A stretch of 64,000 nt of DNA from Prunus persica. Its lineage: Eukaryota; Streptophyta; Magnoliopsida; Rosales; Rosaceae. Position numbers and translations under genes: made by a program. A model generated the notes under the pieces. The model was not told where the DNA came from, did not search any database, and saw nothing but the letters and a program-made list of their open reading frames with translations. The DNA is taken from contig NC_034016.1 in NCBI RefSeq assembly GCF_000346465.2, positions 9,314,027 through 9,378,026 on the forward strand. Reading direction: 5' to 3'. Shown one piece after another: positions 12,479 through 25,705 of this stretch. Within the stretch, counting starts at the first letter, position 1. Every line of letters starts with the position of its first letter.

Positions 12479-13262
12479 TGGGTGTTGGCCAAAGGCCCTC
12501 AGATATCTAAGTCAGTTAGATGCTCTTGAGGAAGATACGAAAATAACAAAGAGGGTCGAAGTTTTCTCTACCGTACTAGAGAGCTAGGGCCGTGAGAGAG
12601 AGATAGTAAGGGTGTGGCGAGAGAGAAAGAGAGAGAGTTCTTCGGGTTTTTCGAATTACCTCATGTATGTGGTGTAACCATATATTTATAGTGCTCTTGC
12701 CTTCTAGGGTTTTTCAGACAATAATTCCCATATGGAATTGAATTATTCTATCCCTTAAATGGAGAGATTGGATCAATTAGAGATTTAATGAAAATCAAAT
12801 CCCTAATTTATGGTATTATCCCTATCTTAAGTCTAAACAATTGGCCAATTAAATTGAGCACAATTGTTGACCTAAGAAATATTTTCATTGCCCACATGGC
12901 GCTTTGTGAATGGTTGTCGAAATATTTACTTCCACAAATACCCCACAACTTCTCCATGGCACATGCGTGACATGGAGGAGATGAGAAATTTTTATCGGGC
13001 TTTCCAACTGCGTCTGGACTTCCTTTTATAAGCTGGCCTCCTGACTGGATGAGGCTTTTAATTTCTTTTTGGAGTTGGGCTCTTAATTGGAGTAGGATTC
13101 TTTCTTGTCGAAGGATGCCCAACCAATATAAATACAGGGCTTCTCTTCACTCCTTTTCATATTGCAAACTTATTTTCCTCTACTTTCTAGCTTGTGAGAG
13201 AGACCTTGGAGGATTGTACTATTGTCAAGGAGAGGAGTTGGCATGCACACCAAGGTAGGTCA
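12479..13262 (-). repeat. Probable 3' LTR of Tat-1
   Basis: On the - strand a TATA-like box (CTATAAATATATGG, near 12690) is followed by a leader. The sequence ends with GGCCAACACCCA at 12479, i.e. a CA terminus. The upstream (right-hand) limit is a guess at a TG near 13262. No second LTR copy exists for comparison, so the boundaries are weak. A TATAAATAC box also occurs on the + strand (near 13127). Confidence 0.35.
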
Positions 13263-13929
13263 CACTTGGTTTTTTTGTATTTATCTTTGATTTTTCTTCT
13301 CGACGAGGACTAGCTGGCTAGCCTAGCAAGTTGTCGTTGTGACGCGACGGAGGTGGCAGACATCGGTGGTTGTCACGGTGGCTACTGTGGTGGATGACTT
13401 GAACATGTGTTTTTTTTTTTTTTTTTTTTTTTGCTATTTGAGGTCAGAACCAGCTGGCTGGTGGTTGCGGTAAGACCAAGCCGCATGCTGGTGGTTGAGT
13501 CAGAGCTACGTCAGCAGTTGCAGCTACCATTCTTCTTTTTGCGCAAGTTGGTAGGTTTGAAAGTGGAGGCTAACTGTGGGATCAGCCTTAGTCCGAGACC
13601 TTGTCCTTGGATCCCAAGGCAAAGAGAGAAGGATGGATGAGTGCACGGGTAGGTAGTTCAAGAGGTCCCAGACAGGTTGAGTAGGAGCAAGCAGGCAAGA
13701 GAAGGACAAAAGCGTGCTGCTCAGCACCCATGCATGTCACAAGCATCTGTAAGCCCAGACTAAACTAGATCTAGTCTCCATTCGAGGCTAGGTCCCAATA
13801 CCAATGTGCACACAAGGTTGGGTCTGCAATCCGATGTACATGCCCGTTTGGGCCTATAAATGAGTGTTCATGTTTAAGGTTGGAATTGTTTGATCTTGGC
13901 TTTATCGTTGTAGTAAGACTTTAATTGTT

Positions 13930-16900
13930 GCTTATAAGATTGTAACTTGGACAATGGTCTTTTCGTGCTCTTTTTCGAGTAGGTCAAGGTTGACCTTTAT
14001 CTGTTCGAAATTCTGGTCAATGCTACCCACCTGAATGCTTATGGAGGGGGCTAGTGACGTGAGGCGGAATGATCGCCTCTGTTCCATAAGCCAATGATCT
14101 CTTTTCCAAAGTACGATATGCCCATAGAACTCTAAGGAGCTCATCTACCCATTTCCTCTTAGCCTCTTCTAGTCTTTCTTTAGACAGTCCATCACAATTT
14201 TGTTGGATGCCTCTACTTGGCCATTGGCTTGTGGATATCTTCGAGTAGACAAGTGTTGCTTGATGCCATACTTCGCAAAGAATCCTATGATTTTTTTGCC
14301 AATGAACTGCGACCCATTTTCTGTGACCAACAACTATTGGTAGACAAACTAACAGATAATGTTCTTCCAGATGAATCGCTCCACATTGGCTTTTTAGTAG
14401 AACATAGAGCTTCAGCCTCGATCCATTTAGTAAAGTAGTTGGTGGCAACGATCATCATGTCTTTCTTGGCAGGTACTGGTAGCATGGGACCCACTAAGTC
14501 AATTGCCCATTGCATGGATGGACATGGGCTGTTCTGTGGATGGTACACCTCAGTAGGTAAGCTAGGAACCGGCTTGCATTGTTGGGATCAATCACATTTT
14601 TTAACGTACTTTGTAGAGTCGTGGAGCATGGTAGGCCAAAAGTAGCCTATGCTCAGAGCTTTCTCAGTGAGTGTCTCATTGTCATTGATTTTGTAGAGCA
14701 CCTCTAAGGTTTAAGGGTACTTAATGCATGTGAGATGTGGACCATAATATGATTTACCAATAAGTTGGTTGTCCTTCATGTAGTGCCTCATGACTTTTTA
14801 CTGGATCTTCCTAGCTTCGTACTTGTCCTTTGGCAAATTTGTGTTCACTTGGTAGTCGATGATGGGGTCTTGCCAACTGGGGTCCTTTTCGATCCGCAAT
14901 GAATCTATCTACTCTGCCTCATTAATGCTTGGCTGATCAAGGTACTAGATGGGGATGAAGCGCCTTAACTGGGTGTCCAGCGTTGATCCTAGGCTTGCCA
15001 ATGCATCTGCATGACTGTTCTCTACCTAAGGAAATTGTTGGATGGTGAAGGTAGGGAATGCCTTCAAACGTTTTTGGACATTGTCTAGATACTGGATCAT
15101 TCTTTGGTGTTTTGTCATGTACTATCCTGAGGCTTGATTAGTGATCAGCTGGGAGTCTGAATAGATGGTCAACCTCTTAATCGACAAGGTTCCGTCTCGA
15201 TGATTATGTTAATGCCTACTCCAGCTCCCTTGTGATTTGACACTTCGTCTATGAGCAACTGCCACATCTCTTTGGGCAGGTCAGGATCGGCTGAGGAGTT
15301 CTTGTTTTTTGGAGTTTCCTTATTTTTGATGACTAGCTTCACTTCTTCGGCTGATGAAGTGAACTGTGTAACGAAATCTACTAAAGCCTGGGCTTTTATA
15401 AGAGTCATCAACCGGTAGAGGAGTTTGTATTGACTCAATTCTATAGCCCATTTCTCGAGTCGCTGAGAAGCGCCGGGGCTATGGAGAATCGATCTCAAAG
15501 GAAAGTCAGCTATGACAATGATCTGGTGAGCTTGATAGTAGGTTCTTAACTTTCTTGCGAAAACTACAAGGGCCAAAATAAGCTTCTCCATTTTGGAGTA
15601 GCGAGTCTCTGCATTGAGGAGAGCTTTTGAGGTGTAGAATACCAAATGTTGGGCCCCCAACACTTTTCTGATAAGAGCTGAGCTGATGTTTGAGTTGGAC
15701 ACCACCATGTAGATGAACAAATCTTCTCCTGGTATAGGTTTCGAGAGCAAGGGAAGTAAAGTGAGGTAGGTCTTCAAGTTTTGAAAAGCTACTTCGCATT
15801 TTTCATCCCACTTGTCTCTTTGTCCTTTCTTCAAGGCTTTGAAGAATAACCTGCACTTTTTGGTAGATCTCGAAAGGAATCGGTTGAGAGTGGCTGCTCT
15901 ACCTATCAAACTCCGGATCTTCTTCATGGTGGCAGGTGACTTCATGTTGAGGATGGCCTTGAATTGATTTGGAGGAGCCTCGATGCCCTTTTGGGTGACT
16001 AAGTATCACAAAAAATACCGAATGAGACTCCAAATGTGCACTTGCTCAGATTCAACTTCATGCAATATTTTCGAAGTAGGCTGAAGGATTTGGCAAGGTT
16101 TTAGATGTGATATGCTCTTTCGAGAGCTCTAGCTAGCATATCGACATAGTCTTCCATGGTTTTGCCTATCTACTCCTTGAAAATCTTATTTACTGGCCTC
16201 TGGTAGGTTGCTCAGGTGTTCTTCAGCCCAAAGAGCATGACTTTGTAGCAGTATGTGCCTCTTTTGATTATAAAAGAAGTCTTTGCTTTGTCGTCTTCAT
16301 GCATCATAATTTGATTCTAGCCGGAGTAGGCGTCCATGAAGTTGAGCAGCTGATTACCAAAAGTAGAATCTACGAGTTGAGCAACTCTTGGCAGTGGAAA
16401 TTTGTCCTTTGGACATGCCTTGTTGAGGTCAATGTAGTCGACGCAAACTCTCCACTTGTCTTGGTCTTTCTTTGCCACCAGAAAAATGTTGTCTAGCCAC
16501 TCTACGAAAGAGACTTCTTCAATAAAGCCGGCAACTATGAGCTTATCAATCTCGGCTTCAATGATTGCAACTTGTTTGGGAGAAAAGTTGTGTCTCTTCT
16601 GCACTACTGAATTGTTGGCTAGGTTGACATGTAGCCTTTGGTAGATGGTCTGCAGGTCAATTTCAGGCATGTCAGACGGTGATCATGTGAATATGTCTTT
16701 GTTTCTCTAGAGGAAGGTGGTCATCTCCACCTCTTCTGGGCCTAGGCGCGAGCTAATCCGGGTTATTCTCTTTGGCTTGTCAAGATCAAGGTGTACTAAT
16801 TCAATATCCTCTTCAGGCCTCCATCATTCTTCAGGAAAAGCCTCCGAACTGGCACTTTGATTACTATTGGGGGATGGCTTTTCCCTTTCCCTTCCAATCT

Positions 16901-17400
16901 TCTTCCTCCCCTGCTTGTTCTATCCTGCTTACATGTATGAACTGGGCCTGCTTGCTTCTCTTCAACCCTTGGGCTGAGCATTTTCTTGCCATTACCTGAT
17001 TATTGTTGATCTGCCTGACACCGCCCCCAATAATTAGGTAATATGTGGCGGAAGTAATGGTGTCGATCTCGCTAATCCATGGCCTGCCTAGGATGCCATT
17101 GTAAGGGAGGCTTCGTGAATGATCATAAAAGTTTGCGAGCTGATCACTTGTGGAGAGTAGACGTTGAAACCTATCGTGCCCACAGTAACCGAAGTCACGC
17201 CATTGAAATCAGCTAGTGATCTGACTAACTTGTTGATCTTGCCTACATGCCCACTTGCTGGATAACCAACAGCTGTAGAATGCTAGATGCGCTGCCCTCA
17301 TCTACATGGATTCGGTCGATCATGTCTTAGGCAAGTCTGATCAGGTATTTCTTCTAGAAGCCGATCACGGGATTGTCTTCTATTGTTGGGCAGCTGGTTA
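13930..17400 (-). pseudogene. Tat-1 pol remnant (PR-RT-RH-aRH-IN)
   Basis: Decayed polyprotein. Protease region near 17100 keeps a GRPW motif. Reverse transcriptase is readable at 16317-16670 with VCVDYIDLNKACPKDKFPLP, then broken by stops. The tether and RNase H are open at 15169-15945 (IGRAATLNRF, WDEKCEVAF, LVFYTSKAL), followed by the archaeal-type RNase H start (WQLLIDEVSNHKGAGVG). The integrase core is read at 14285-14548 (WAIDLVGP, YFTKWIEAEAL) and continues in another frame at 14023-14448 to WVDELLRVLWAYRT. No intact domain chain remains. Confidence 0.85.
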
Positions 17401-18540
17401 AGACTTGGGTGATAACAGTGGCATGTTTAATCTTCCTCTTCTTTTCCTCAAAGTCGATCAGGATTGTGTTAATCTGTATGACCTTCTACGGAGGTTCCTT
17501 AGCTGCATCGCGGTCCTTGATTTGCTGGATGGCCTTCTTTGCTACGAATTCTGTGCTGTGGCATTCTCTCACCAGCTCTTCATGGTGCATTTTTAAGGCT
17601 TGGCAGTTGACCATTTCATGTCTGTGCATTCCATGAAAGGTGTAGTACTTGTTGGTATTCCTCTTATCAGGATCCCCTTTCAAAGGCGGAGGCTCCTCAA
17701 TCAGAGTTTTTCTTTCACCAAGCCAGGATCTAATGTATTGGGATGGTGAACTTTGTGTAGTTTTCATTTGTCGGTGCTCCTTCTTGGGGTCACTCCTTGC
17801 GCTTGACGTTGTTCTTGATGCTGAACCTATCATTCATCTGACCCGCTTGCTTGGTGGGTTCATTGACTTACTTGGCAGCCTTTTTCGCGGTGACTCAATC
17901 GTCATCCCAAAGCTCTTAGCTTTCCATTGTTGCGAAACCTCTACGAGTGTTTAGCTGGGAGTGACAGTCAACTTGCAATATAGGTCGTGCTTGGTTGGCA
18001 AGCCTTTCTAGAAAGTAGAGGACGTCATTCAGTCATCTCTTGATGTAGTCTTAGATGGACTCATCAGGCTTCTTGCACAGGTTAAACAGGCAGTCAACTT
18101 ATTTTTTATTTACTGTCATACAGGAGGTGCACTCTTTAGTGAAGACAAAGGTCAGCTCCTTGAAGCTGTTGATCTACCCAAATGGTAAGGTGTGAAACCA
18201 GTCCTGGGCTTCTCATCGTAAGGTCATTGCAAACACCATGACCTTGCACATCAACACATCTTCATGTTTATAAAGGATCATGGCGCTCTTGAAATGTTTA
18301 AGATGACTCTCGAGATCAGAATCCCCTTTGAATGGTGTAAAGGACAGTGTTGAGAACTACGTCAAGAGAGCAGCCTGGTTCGATCTCATTAGTGAAATGA
18401 GAGGAGTTTACTTGGTCTACCTCCTTACATAGGGTATTTTCTAAGTCTCTTTTAACCTTGAGATCTCAGAGTCGGTCGTTCACAAGCTTCTCAATGTCTT
18501 CTACTCATAAGGCTTGTCGTTCATGTTGGTGTCTCCCATC
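17400..18540 (-). pseudogene. Tat-1 gag remnant
   Basis: The - strand encodes pieces of a Retrotrans_gag (PF03732) domain with many stops between 18470 and 17900. A C-terminal part is open at 17486-17833 and includes YYTFHGMHRHEMVNCQALK, a form of the conserved CxFH..GH...C motif of Tat-lineage Gag. The N-terminal end is lost at the junction with Tat-2. Confidence 0.75.
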
Positions 18541-18545
18541 TCTTT

Positions 18546-20780
18546 GGCTAGTCGTAGACTGGCAAATATTGCTTCATATTCTGCCACGTTTTTTGTGATT
18601 TAAAAGTTGAAGCAAATGACGTACTCAAGAACCACCTTATCTGGAGAAGTGAGGACCAATGCTTTCCCATAGCCTTGGAAGTTTGAAGATCCATCATCAT
18701 GGAGGGTCCATAATAGCTCATTGAGGTCAAAGTTGCCTACAACATCAAGGTGGACGAGATTCGAGGTTGGCGTAAGTTCAGCAATAATTTAAGAAGAGGC
18801 CAAAGGTATGGCTTCAGTGAACTCTGAGATGAAATCAGCAACGGCCTGCCCCTTATTAAATGGTCATGGCTTGAAGTGGATATCAAATTCTCCAAGTTCG
18901 ATCGCTCACTTAATCAGCCTGCCAGACGTCTCAAGCTTCTTCAAAACTTGTCTCAAAGGTTGATTAGTGAGGGTATGAATGGTGTGGGCTTGCAAAATAT
19001 GGCCAAAGCCGTTGAGCTGAAACAACCAAGGCGAGGGCAAGTTTCTCAATGTCAGAGTGACTAGCCTCAACGTCTTATAGTGCTTTACTGACATAGTAAA
19101 CAACGTGTTTAGCCTCAGATGGTTGCCAAATCAACACCGAACTAACTGCAGTGGAGGATACTGTAAATCATAAGGATCTCACCAGGCTCAAATGTGGACA
19201 GGAAATGTGCCTGGCTTATACACTCCTTCAGCTTGGTGAAATCTTTGTCACATTTAGGATTCCAGATGATGTTATGTTTGTTGCACTTTAGGGCCTTGAA
19301 GAAGGGTGCACAGCAATCTGCAGCCTTGAAGATGAACCTGGTCAGGCTGCCACAAGTCCAATAAGGCTCTGTATATGTTTGACTGTCTTCAACACCTTCA
19401 TATCAAGATAGCTTGGATTTTCTCATGGTTAGCCTCAATGCTTTTATGGCTGATGATGAAGCTAAGGAACTTCCCTAAAGCAACGCCGAAGTCCTATTTT
19501 GTGGGATTGAGGCGCATGTTGTAATGCTTTAGCACGTCAAACATAGTAGATAAGTTAGTGATATGTTGATCAGTCGTGCGACTCTTGACTAACATGTTGT
19601 CAACGTATACCTCCATGATGTGTCCGAGCTACGAGGCGAAGAGTTGGTTGACAATGTGCTGGTAAGTTGCTCCAACATTTTTTAGGCTGAAAGGCATCAC
19701 CTTGTAGCAATATAGTCCCCGATCTATGATGAAAGAGGTGTGAGCTTAGTCATCAGGATTCTTGAAGATTTGGTTGTACCCGGAATGAGCATTCATGAAG
19801 CTGAGAAGCTCAGGGCCTCCCGTTACGTTAACAAGCTAGTCGATTTGAGAGAGAAGGAAGCTATCCTTGGGATAAGCACGATTGAGATTGGTGTAGTCAA
19901 CACACATGCGCCAACCACACTTGGGCTTGTGAACCATGACCACTTTCACCAACCATGGGGGATAATCAACTTCCTTAATGAAGCTAATGCTGCTCAGCTT
20001 CTCAACTTTAGTCTTCATGGCTTCGTATCTCTCGAGGTCATAGGCACGACGCTTCTGTCGAACGGGACGTATGTTAGGATCAATGCCCAATCTATAAGAG
20101 ATAACCTCGGGAGAGATGCCACACATGTTGTTATAAGACCAGGCAAAGACTTTAGAATTTTGATGGAGGAAGGCAATGAGTTCTGAACAGATATCAGAGA
20201 GAAGGGAAGTGCCAATTTTCACATGACGATCTAGGAACTCTTCGTGAAGGCTTACAAGTTCAACATCTTCCACTGGTTCGGCTTGAGGGGTAACCGATTC
20301 CTCTTAGAGATCTTCGGGTCATTCGGTAATGGTAGGGGAAGAGGTAGAGTCGTGGCTACCGAAAGGGCTTCACATCGTGGGGCCTAGTAGGTGGATTTGA
20401 ATGCCAAAGCGTAACAACTTCAAGCATCAAGTTGGTCACCTCACATAGTGCCCATTCCATGAAGGGGTAGGAAACTTCAGCATGAGCAATATGAGTAGAA
20501 ATGAATACCCTCATTTGGGCCAAGGTTGGGCGTCCCAAGATAACATTGTATGTCGTAGGGCAGTCTACAATTAGAAATGAGTTGGTGAGCATAGCCTTCT
20601 GGGGTGTCGAACTGATGGCACTCAGCAAGTAAATACATTTGATGGGTTGGTCAACGTCAACTGAGAAACTCACCAGAGGCATGATGCTTTGGTTGAGCAG
20701 GTTGTCAGGGACCTGAAGGCTTCGACAAACATAACACTTATTGAGCTACTAGTGTCAACAAGGATATAACCAAAATCGAA
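18546..20780 (-). pseudogene. Tat-2 PR-RT-RNase H remnant
   Basis: The protease region (20356-20682) contains YNVILGRPTLAQMRVFIST. The RT is open at 19836-20273 (VFAWSYNNMCGISPEV, CVDYTNLNRAYPKDSF) and goes on with stops through a YVDNMLVKS motif near 19600, the RT active-site region. RNase H pieces lie at 18906-19103 and beyond. The archaeal-type RNase H starts near 18700 (LHDDGSSN) and is cut off after LRLAKEMG at the junction with Tat-1. Confidence 0.8.
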
Positions 20781-20799
20781 GTTGCAAAATATATGCCCG

Positions 20800-22700
20800 A
20801 ATGATCAACGGATCATCATGGGGAAAAATGACACCTCACTCCTCCTCTTCATTGAAGGTAATAGGCTCCTAACCAGCCATGGGCATCTTTGACATGCGTC
20901 TATGCTTAGTTTGAAAACTTGGTGTGCATAGGAAGACCGAACATAGTGCTTGATAGAGTTGTTGTATGTGCCAACGAAAGTAGGACCACCACTGATAATA
21001 GAGATCCTGTTGATTTGGCGCTGATGATGGTTTAGTGGATTTGGAGTGTTGTGCACTTACTTCTCTAAGTTGTCAATGATATTTCCCAAGGCGATGCAAG
21101 ATTCAGTGTCATGGTCATTGAATTGATGGAATCAGCAAAAGATACAAGTGTTCGACATAGGCTTATTGTTGGGCCTTTGGGCAAAAGGCTTGGTATGATG
21201 GATGTTTAATCAACCAAACCATGCTTGTAAGTTGTGTTCAGAATCATGAAGACCTCAAACTTTGGACTATGCTCAAGAGGGAGGGGGACACAATCGTTTG
21301 TCTTATAAGGGTTGGTGTCGGTAGAACGATAGTTCTCAAACTGCTTGCTTCGTTTGCTATTGTCTAAGGGTCACTGGTAGCAATCCTTCCTTTTGAAAAG
21401 CTTTCCACCCTGGGTTTCGTTTGTAGGAGTGTAACAGATGAGCTTGGGATAATTCATCACAAAATAAGGAGCGTATAAGGGATCAGCGAGTGTCGAAGCT
21501 TGCTGCAGTTTACCGAAGGCAATCGATGACTGGTTAACAGAGTTAAGCTTGGAGTTGAAGTATTCGGCCTTGGTGTGGATGGCAGGTTGCTTCATTAATT
21601 TAGCATAGGTGTTCCACAGGTTATTGTGAACCAAGTATAGCAAGTTGGATTCACAAAGGCCACTTTCAAACACACCGAAGGCTGCACAGTCATCAATCTC
21701 TGGGCAGCGGGAATACTTATGACTAAAATAGGCAACATACTCTCGAATGGGTTCATCTTCACCGTGCCGAATCATGTATAGATCGTCCGTTGAATACAAA
21801 CGATTGGTCTGAATCATGAAATAATCCAAGAAAATCTGCTTCAGGCAGTCGAAAGAGTTGATGGTTCCAGTCATTGGATACAACCAGTTCCAGGCAACTC
21901 CAGTAAGGGTGGAGGGAAAGAGAAGGCACATGCCTTCATCACTAAGACCCTTGCACCTTAGGGCAGACTGGAAGGAGTGGATGTGGGTCAAGGGGTCTTC
22001 CTTACCAGTATAGAAGACGATGCAAAGTGGCTTAATGTCTTTTTCCTGCCGATAGGTAAGGATTTGCTCAGTAAAGGGGTCAGGGAGTGGCTTCATCCAA
22101 AGAGGCTAATGACTTCGTTGTTGCTCATCCTCTAGGGGAAGAACCTCCTTAAAAAAAAGTCTCATGTCTGAATTGGTGTGAGGAAGGGTGTTGGGTGCTA
22201 AAGATTGGTGGTGTCGAAGGGGTAGTGGCGGATAAGTTTCCCATTCCTCGAAGGCTTCGGAATGGTAAGGCTCCCAGTCCTCAGGATTATAAGGTTCCTA
22301 ATCTTCAAAATCACCAACCTTTGCCTGGGCAGGGAGATGTGTGGGCTTCGACAGAGGGCTAAGTTGAGCGACAGGTAGGTCTTCGAGATCTACTGGAATC
22401 TGAATAGGTTTTGGCTAAAGCTCAGAGATGAGATCCCTACAATCCTTATATACCTTGATTGGGGCATAAGGCTGGTCCTTGTGTGGGGAAATTTGGAGAG
22501 GTCGTGACTTGGCTGCCTCAAGATGAAAGTAGCCTTTGCCTTTGTCAAGCCAAGGCTGCATTGGAGCATTGTGAAGGGAGATAGCTGGCTGATGCGGTAG
22601 GGTATGCTTGACACCTTGGGTGACATCGTGCTGGGTTAATTGGTGGCAAGTGTTCTCCCAGTTGTGCTTCAAGGTTCAGGAGTCATGTTCCAACTTGACT
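20800..22700 (-). pseudogene. Tat-2 gag remnant
   Basis: A long open stretch at 21371-22096 on the - strand encodes a Retrotrans_gag (PF03732) domain (DPLTHIHSFQSALRCKGLSD, then FSHKYSRCPEI). N-terminal pieces lie at 22390-22672 and C-terminal pieces at 20805-21056. Stops separate the parts. The Tat-3 gag at 33853-35000 is closely similar over the same segments, which ties the two elements to one family. Confidence 0.85.
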
Positions 22701-22949
22701 TTTTTTGTGCGGAGGTAGTCGTAGTTCTCTGTCATTATGGCAACATCGGCACGAAGTCACTCCACTTCGGCCTGAAGATGCACATCAATTAAAGGTTTCC
22801 TTTTGGTGGATTCCACATGGAGGTGTGATGCTGAATGCCAAGGAAAGCTTCGCTCAACGTGACATGGTGTGATAGACTAAAGAGGCGATGAGGTCTGATA
22901 GGTGAAATAGCCAGCAGGGCTAATAGAAATGTGACATTTAGAAGTCAAT

Positions 22950-22969
22950 TCCCACAAACGGAGCCAAAC
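22950..22969 (-). other. Primer-binding region of Tat-2
   Basis: On the - strand TTTGGCTCCGTTTGTGGGAA follows directly after the LTR end ATCAACA. Tat-3 has the equivalent TTTGGCGCCATCTGTGG after its 5' LTR (33437 onward). This is the minus-strand priming site of this family. Confidence 0.7.
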
Positions 22970-23064
22970 TGTTGATGTCCAAAATTGGGTTCAACTTAGA
23001 TAGAAGAAGTATGGAGTCTTCAGTAGGACTAGAGGGTTGTGGACCTTCGGCAAGGGGTACCTTT

Positions 23065-25613
23065 TGTAATGACCCAAACCTAAAATTCACATGTAATTAG
23101 TAATTTATTATGCGGAAAGACAATTTTGCCCTTTGACTAAATTATGAACTCAAAGTTGACTTTTTGACCGAAAAGGAATTTGACAATTCCACATACACCG
23201 TTGCGTAGAGCACGGCGAGAGGAGTCCGTAGACACGGAGTAGACCCGAATCGGAGTTGTAACGAAGAAGATACGATCAAAATACCGTGAAGGGCAAAATG
23301 GTAATTTGGCCAAAAAGTCAGATTTTTAACCCTTTTTCCTTCTCTCTCTCCTCATTTCTCTCTCCTCCCGATTTTTGCTCCAGCCGCCCGACCTTTCCTC
23401 CTTCTCCTTGACACCACGGCCGCCACACTTGGAACCGATCTCCGCCGTTGGTACCAAACGAACCACCACTCGACCGCCGACGTTTCTTGACCCTTCGCCG
23501 GAGTTTCCGTGGCCGGAGCTCGCCGGAAAACTCCATTTTCGCCAGATTTCCAGTTTGAACTTTGAGCTCAATTTTCTCCTTCAATTCTCCACCAAATCGA
23601 TCGAGTAAGGTATGGTTTCTCAGCTCCTTTTCGTGTTCTAGCTAATGGATGTATGGGTTTCGATTGATTTTAGCTCTAAAGGGTTCGATTTTTCGACTTG
23701 AAAATTGGCCGAAACTTCGGCCGCCGTGATCTACTGTTTTCGATCACTTTTTGGGGTATGTCCAAGAACAAAAGTGACTCCAAATGGGGTGTTTTACCTA
23801 GGATAGGAGTTTGGAGTCTTGGTTCCGAGATTTTTCGGCCACTCGGTATCGCTTTAGACACCCGAATCTGCCCGCGCGTGCTGGGGCGCGTGGGTGAGAG
23901 TGGTGGAGTAACTCTGGGCAGTTTTGAGATCCTCGTGTCATCACGAGCGCGTAGGATTTCGCGGATCTCGATTCGGAGTCCGTTTGAGCCCCGAACGGAT
24001 TTTCCACATCACGAGCGCGTCGGATCGCGCTGAATTTCGGATATGTCGGTCTACATGATTTCAGGATCGTGTAGGATTCGACGGATTGCGAATCGGAGTC
24101 CCGGATACTCCGAAATCGCGAACCCTGGGGCTAGGGTTTGGATTTTAAGCGATAACGCGATTTTGGCTAATCCGACCGTCCGTTTCGGACCAAACTCGCA
24201 GAACATGGTTCCTTCTCTGTAAGGAACCTTCACAGGAGCCCAGATTGGCCATCGGAGACCGTGGACCCACGGGGTCCGGGATCGGTCGATCTGGCAGTAT
24301 ATCGCTTAGTAAGGCTTCGGGTCTCTTAAGGTCGTTCTAACTGTCTAAAAAGCTAATGTGGGCATAAGAGTAACTTTAAAATGAGTGCACGTATTTCTAG
24401 GAGCCGGGGGCAGGGTGTTTAATTTGATTCTTTTTATTCAGCAGTTTATTGATTTATTATTCATGGATAATCAGGCACCAGAGGTCCAGTCGACCTGCAG
24501 GAAGGACGTTCGAAGGGTCCAATTAGCTCGGACCATCAGTGAGTGGACTCTTTGTTTTAATAAATGAATTTAAGCAGTTCAGTTATAAGCTGTTTTATGC
24601 TGTTAACTATTTTATGTTGCATGCTGCCGAGTGCAATTTCCTTTAAAGCTTGTATGAACAGATATTCTCGTTAATTATCAGATAAATGGCAGCAGAATTT
24701 TAAAGGTTACAGAAAGTTAATTCTTCAACAACTTTTCTTCAGAAACTTTATATTTTCTTAAATCACCTTGTACCCAGTTATTAAATGTTGCCTTCGGTTT
24801 ATATTTGTTACCTTCGGTTTAGTCAGCATGCTTGACAGTTGCCCCACGAGTTCCTTGATACTCAAACTCGTGTGGAGCGAGTAATGCGGATAAAGGTGGA
24901 CTACGGTTCCCTGAATCCTGCGAGTTGCTGCTCAGACTGACTTCGTGTCACTGAGACCTGCGAGTATGTGTCACCCATGGTGATGCAAGGAATTGACGGA
25001 TATAAGGATTTGACGGAAATAGGGGTACACCTAGGTGATAGTTTTCAACTGTTTTCAAATGTATAGTTTTATACATGCATTGATTTCAGAAATAAAGAAA
25101 ATAAGTTAGTTTGTATAACTGTTTTTACAGTGGGGTTAGTATGTTCATATATTATTTTCTACGCTTTGTTTTGGGTCCACTCACCCTTCTTGTTGTTTTG
25201 CGCCCCCAGGCAGTAGACGTGCATAGGAATCCACCACCGGGCCACTTCCCATCTTCCGCGCCTTTCTTTGATGTAGGATTTGTATTTTGTACAAAGATTC
25301 ACTCTTTTGTAAATTCTTAGCAGTCGCTCTGATGTTTTGCCCTAGACTGAGTTTTGATCTCTTGGAATGTATATATACATATGCTAGCAGTTGGTTGTAT
25401 ATATATACTTGTTTTGACAGGTGTAAAGATTTTGGTATTGAGCCAGATACAAGGGAAACTCTGCCGGTTTTTCGGTAGAAGTCAACCTTATTATTTTTAT
25501 CGTGTTTTGTTTAGTAGGGAAAATAGGTCATTTGTGCCCGACATTTGCCAGGTGTCGGACACACACAGGGTCTGGCTCGGATTCCAAAGTGGAATTTGGA
25601 TCGGGTCCTGTCA
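23065..25613 (+). repeat. 5' LTR of Tekay-like element
   Basis: A 2549-bp LTR, TGTAATGACC to CCTGTCA. The 3' copy begins identically at 30446. The same family supplied the solo LTRs at 521-3133 and 6257-8804. Confidence 0.93.
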
Positions 25614-25616
25614 ACT

Positions 25617-25628
25617 TGGTATCAGAGC
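25617..25628 (+). other. Primer-binding site (initiator tRNA-Met type)
   Basis: TGGTATCAGAGC lies 3 bases after the LTR end. It is the usual plant site complementary to the 3' end of initiator methionine tRNA. Confidence 0.9.
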
Positions 25629-25705
25629 ATTAGGTTTAATTTCCTGTAGACTTCGCACTTTGTGCATCCTTGTTTTCCTGAACATCTGTTTCTTGTGACA
25701 GAAAC

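Larger units (their letters stand above)
12479..18545 (-). mobile_element. Tat-1: truncated Tat-lineage Ty3/gypsy retrotransposon (-)
   Basis: Reading right to left on the - strand: gag (about 18500-17400), protease (about 17300-17000), reverse transcriptase (16670-16000), RNase H (15945-15450), a second archaeal-type RNase H (near 15260-15170), integrase (about 14700-13930), then a 3' non-coding part and a probable 3' LTR ending near 12479. The second RNase H after the first marks the Tat lineage. The 5' LTR and the start of gag are missing: at about 18545 the sequence passes directly into Tat-2. Stops and frameshifts occur in every domain. Confidence 0.85.
18546..23064 (-). mobile_element. 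Tat-2: truncated Tat-lineage retrotransposon (-)
   Basis: Order on the - strand: 95 bp of 5' LTR end (22970-23064), primer-binding region (TTTGGCTCCGTTTGTGGGAA, ends at 22969), gag (about 22700-20800), protease (about 20700-20350), reverse transcriptase (20273-19700), RNase H (about 19400-18850) and archaeal-type RNase H (18780-18546). Integrase and 3' LTR are absent because the sequence switches to Tat-1 gag at about 18545. The rest of the 5' LTR was separated by the Tekay insertion at 23065. Gag protein similarity places it in the same family as Tat-3. Confidence 0.85.

Noticed and set aside
13127..13135. TATAAATAC as the promoter of a host gene on the + strand
   Set aside because: It lies in or next to the probable Tat-1 LTR and no credible coding frame follows.
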